DNA of 29,816 nt, from assembly GCA_035295985.1 (NCBI GenBank), contig DATHBT010000175.1:1-29816 (forward strand). Direction: 5' to 3'. The notes under the pieces are model-generated. The model was not told the origin of the DNA. It did no database searches and saw nothing but the letters and a program-made list of their open reading frames with translations. Source of the stretch: JAIVGV01 sp035295985. Lineage in GTDB: Bacteria; Acidobacteriota; Blastocatellia; Pyrinomonadales; Pyrinomonadaceae. Each line of letters begins with the position of its first letter. The stretch's first letter is position 1. Positions 29,320 through 29,816 of the stretch are shown here, piece by piece. The position numbers and the translations under genes were made by a program.

Positions 29320-29816
29320 ATGAAACTTGCCGGACTAAAAACCATCGCGGCCGTCGCGCTGCTCGTCTCCCTCGCCTGCGCCACCTCGGCGGCCGAAGGG
29401 CCGACCGTCGTCCAGGGCGCGCAGCAGAGCCTTGAGGTCGCGCCGGACGCCACGGTGAGGCTGTGCGTCGAGCGCGGCGACGTGCTCGTGCGCGGCGTGG
29501 AAGGGCGTCAGTTGCGCGCGAGCGCGGCGGGCGCGGCGCGGATCGAGCTGCGGCGGCCCGCGAACATGCCGTCCGCGGGGCCGGCGAAGAGCGTCGAGGT
29601 CTCGGCCGCGGACGAGCGCGGCGTGGCGGGCTGCTCCTTTTCGGGAAGCGTCTCGCTGGACGTGCCGCGCGGGAGCACCGTCGTCGTGAAGACCGTGCTC
29701 GCGCGCGTGAGCGTGTCGGACGTGTCGGTCGCGCGCGTCGAGACGGTGAGCGGCGAAGTCAACTTGCAGGGCATCTCGCGTTCGGCCGAGGCTTCGAGCG
29801 CGAACGGCGATCTGAG
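29320..29816 (+). CDS. Exported DUF4097-like protein, 3' end outside the window
   Basis: 165 codons visible, no stop before the window ends. Signal peptide MKLAGLKTIAAVALLVSLAC with cleavage near ATSAAEG (the cysteine is not a good lipobox). GTG at 29317 is an alternative start. The mature part shows short beta-strand repeats: VRLCVERGDVLVRGVEGRQL, SVSLDVPRGSTVVVKTVLAR and VARVETVSGEVNLQGISRSA followed by SSANGDL, the 'v.vsGdv.l.g....v...sGdi' pattern of DUF4097 beta-helix proteins. It lies 39 bp after the anti-sigma gene and is the likely third gene of the ECF operon, mirroring the exported third gene of the first ECF module. Confidence 0.78.
   Translation, partial: MKLAGLKTIAAVALLVSLACATSAAEGPTVVQGAQQSLEVAPDATVRLCVERGDVLVRGVEGRQLRASAAGAARIELRRPANMPSAGPAKSVEVSAADERGVAGCSFSGSVSLDVPRGSTVVVKTVLARVSVSDVSVARVETVSGEVNLQGISRSAEASSANGDL

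Overview
The window is high-GC DNA (about 70% by eye) packed with genes on both strands. Its gene content suggests a free-living, aerobic, heterotrophic Gram-negative-type bacterium. Several features remind me of soil Acidobacteriota (Blastocatellia-like): an AroD-AroE fusion, many small zinc-ribbon membrane proteins, repeated ECF sigma/zinc-finger anti-sigma modules, and secreted proteins with TonB-free Sec signals. The taxonomic guess is inference only; no rRNA or ribosomal protein gene is present.

Layout. 1-4.9 kb: two hypothetical genes, the 23S rRNA 2'-O-methyltransferase rlmB, a GNAT acetyltransferase and two paralogous zinc-ribbon/two-TM proteins. 4.9-6.5 kb: a bifunctional dehydroquinase/shikimate dehydrogenase (two central shikimate steps). 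6.5-8 kb: a small coiled-coil protein and a ThiF-type adenylyltransferase. 8-11.8 kb: a large exported seven-repeat beta-propeller protein and two small exported proteins, each of the latter behind an unusually structured leader. 11.8-14.2 kb (minus): ECF sigma, anti-sigma and an exported secretin-N-like protein. 14.6-18.9 kb: a xylose-type ABC importer xylF-xylG-xylH with a 60-residue zinc-ribbon membrane protein inserted before xylH. 18.9-20.2 kb (minus): HNH endonuclease, tRNA-Val(CAC) and a type IV pilin. 20.5-23 kb: a MoxR ATPase and its DUF58 partner. 23-27.5 kb (minus): hemE, an unknown exported protein, hemH and hemG/hemY, the same gene order as Bacillus hemEHY. 27.7 kb to the end: a second ECF sigma/anti-sigma pair followed by an exported DUF4097-like protein cut by the window edge.

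The most unusual signal is non-coding. Many intergenic spaces are filled by palindromic elements built from 3-5 tandem imperfect heptamers in each arm, inverted around a spacer of about 12-70 bp. Four copies share one heptamer (TGTTAGC-like). Three others have the same plan but unrelated heptamers (AAAGGCG, GGTTAGA, GCGGATT), and one more has an 8-bp unit. They lie against stop and start codons, supply stop codons to two genes, and end 5-8 bp before the start codons of three genes that lack a Shine-Dalgarno sequence. Two neighbouring leaders (10509-10660 and 11008-11085) show competing pairings that look switch-like: one can sequester the Shine-Dalgarno sequence, the other has a perfect 7-nt loop-loop complementarity. 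All structures were found by eye and need covariance testing.
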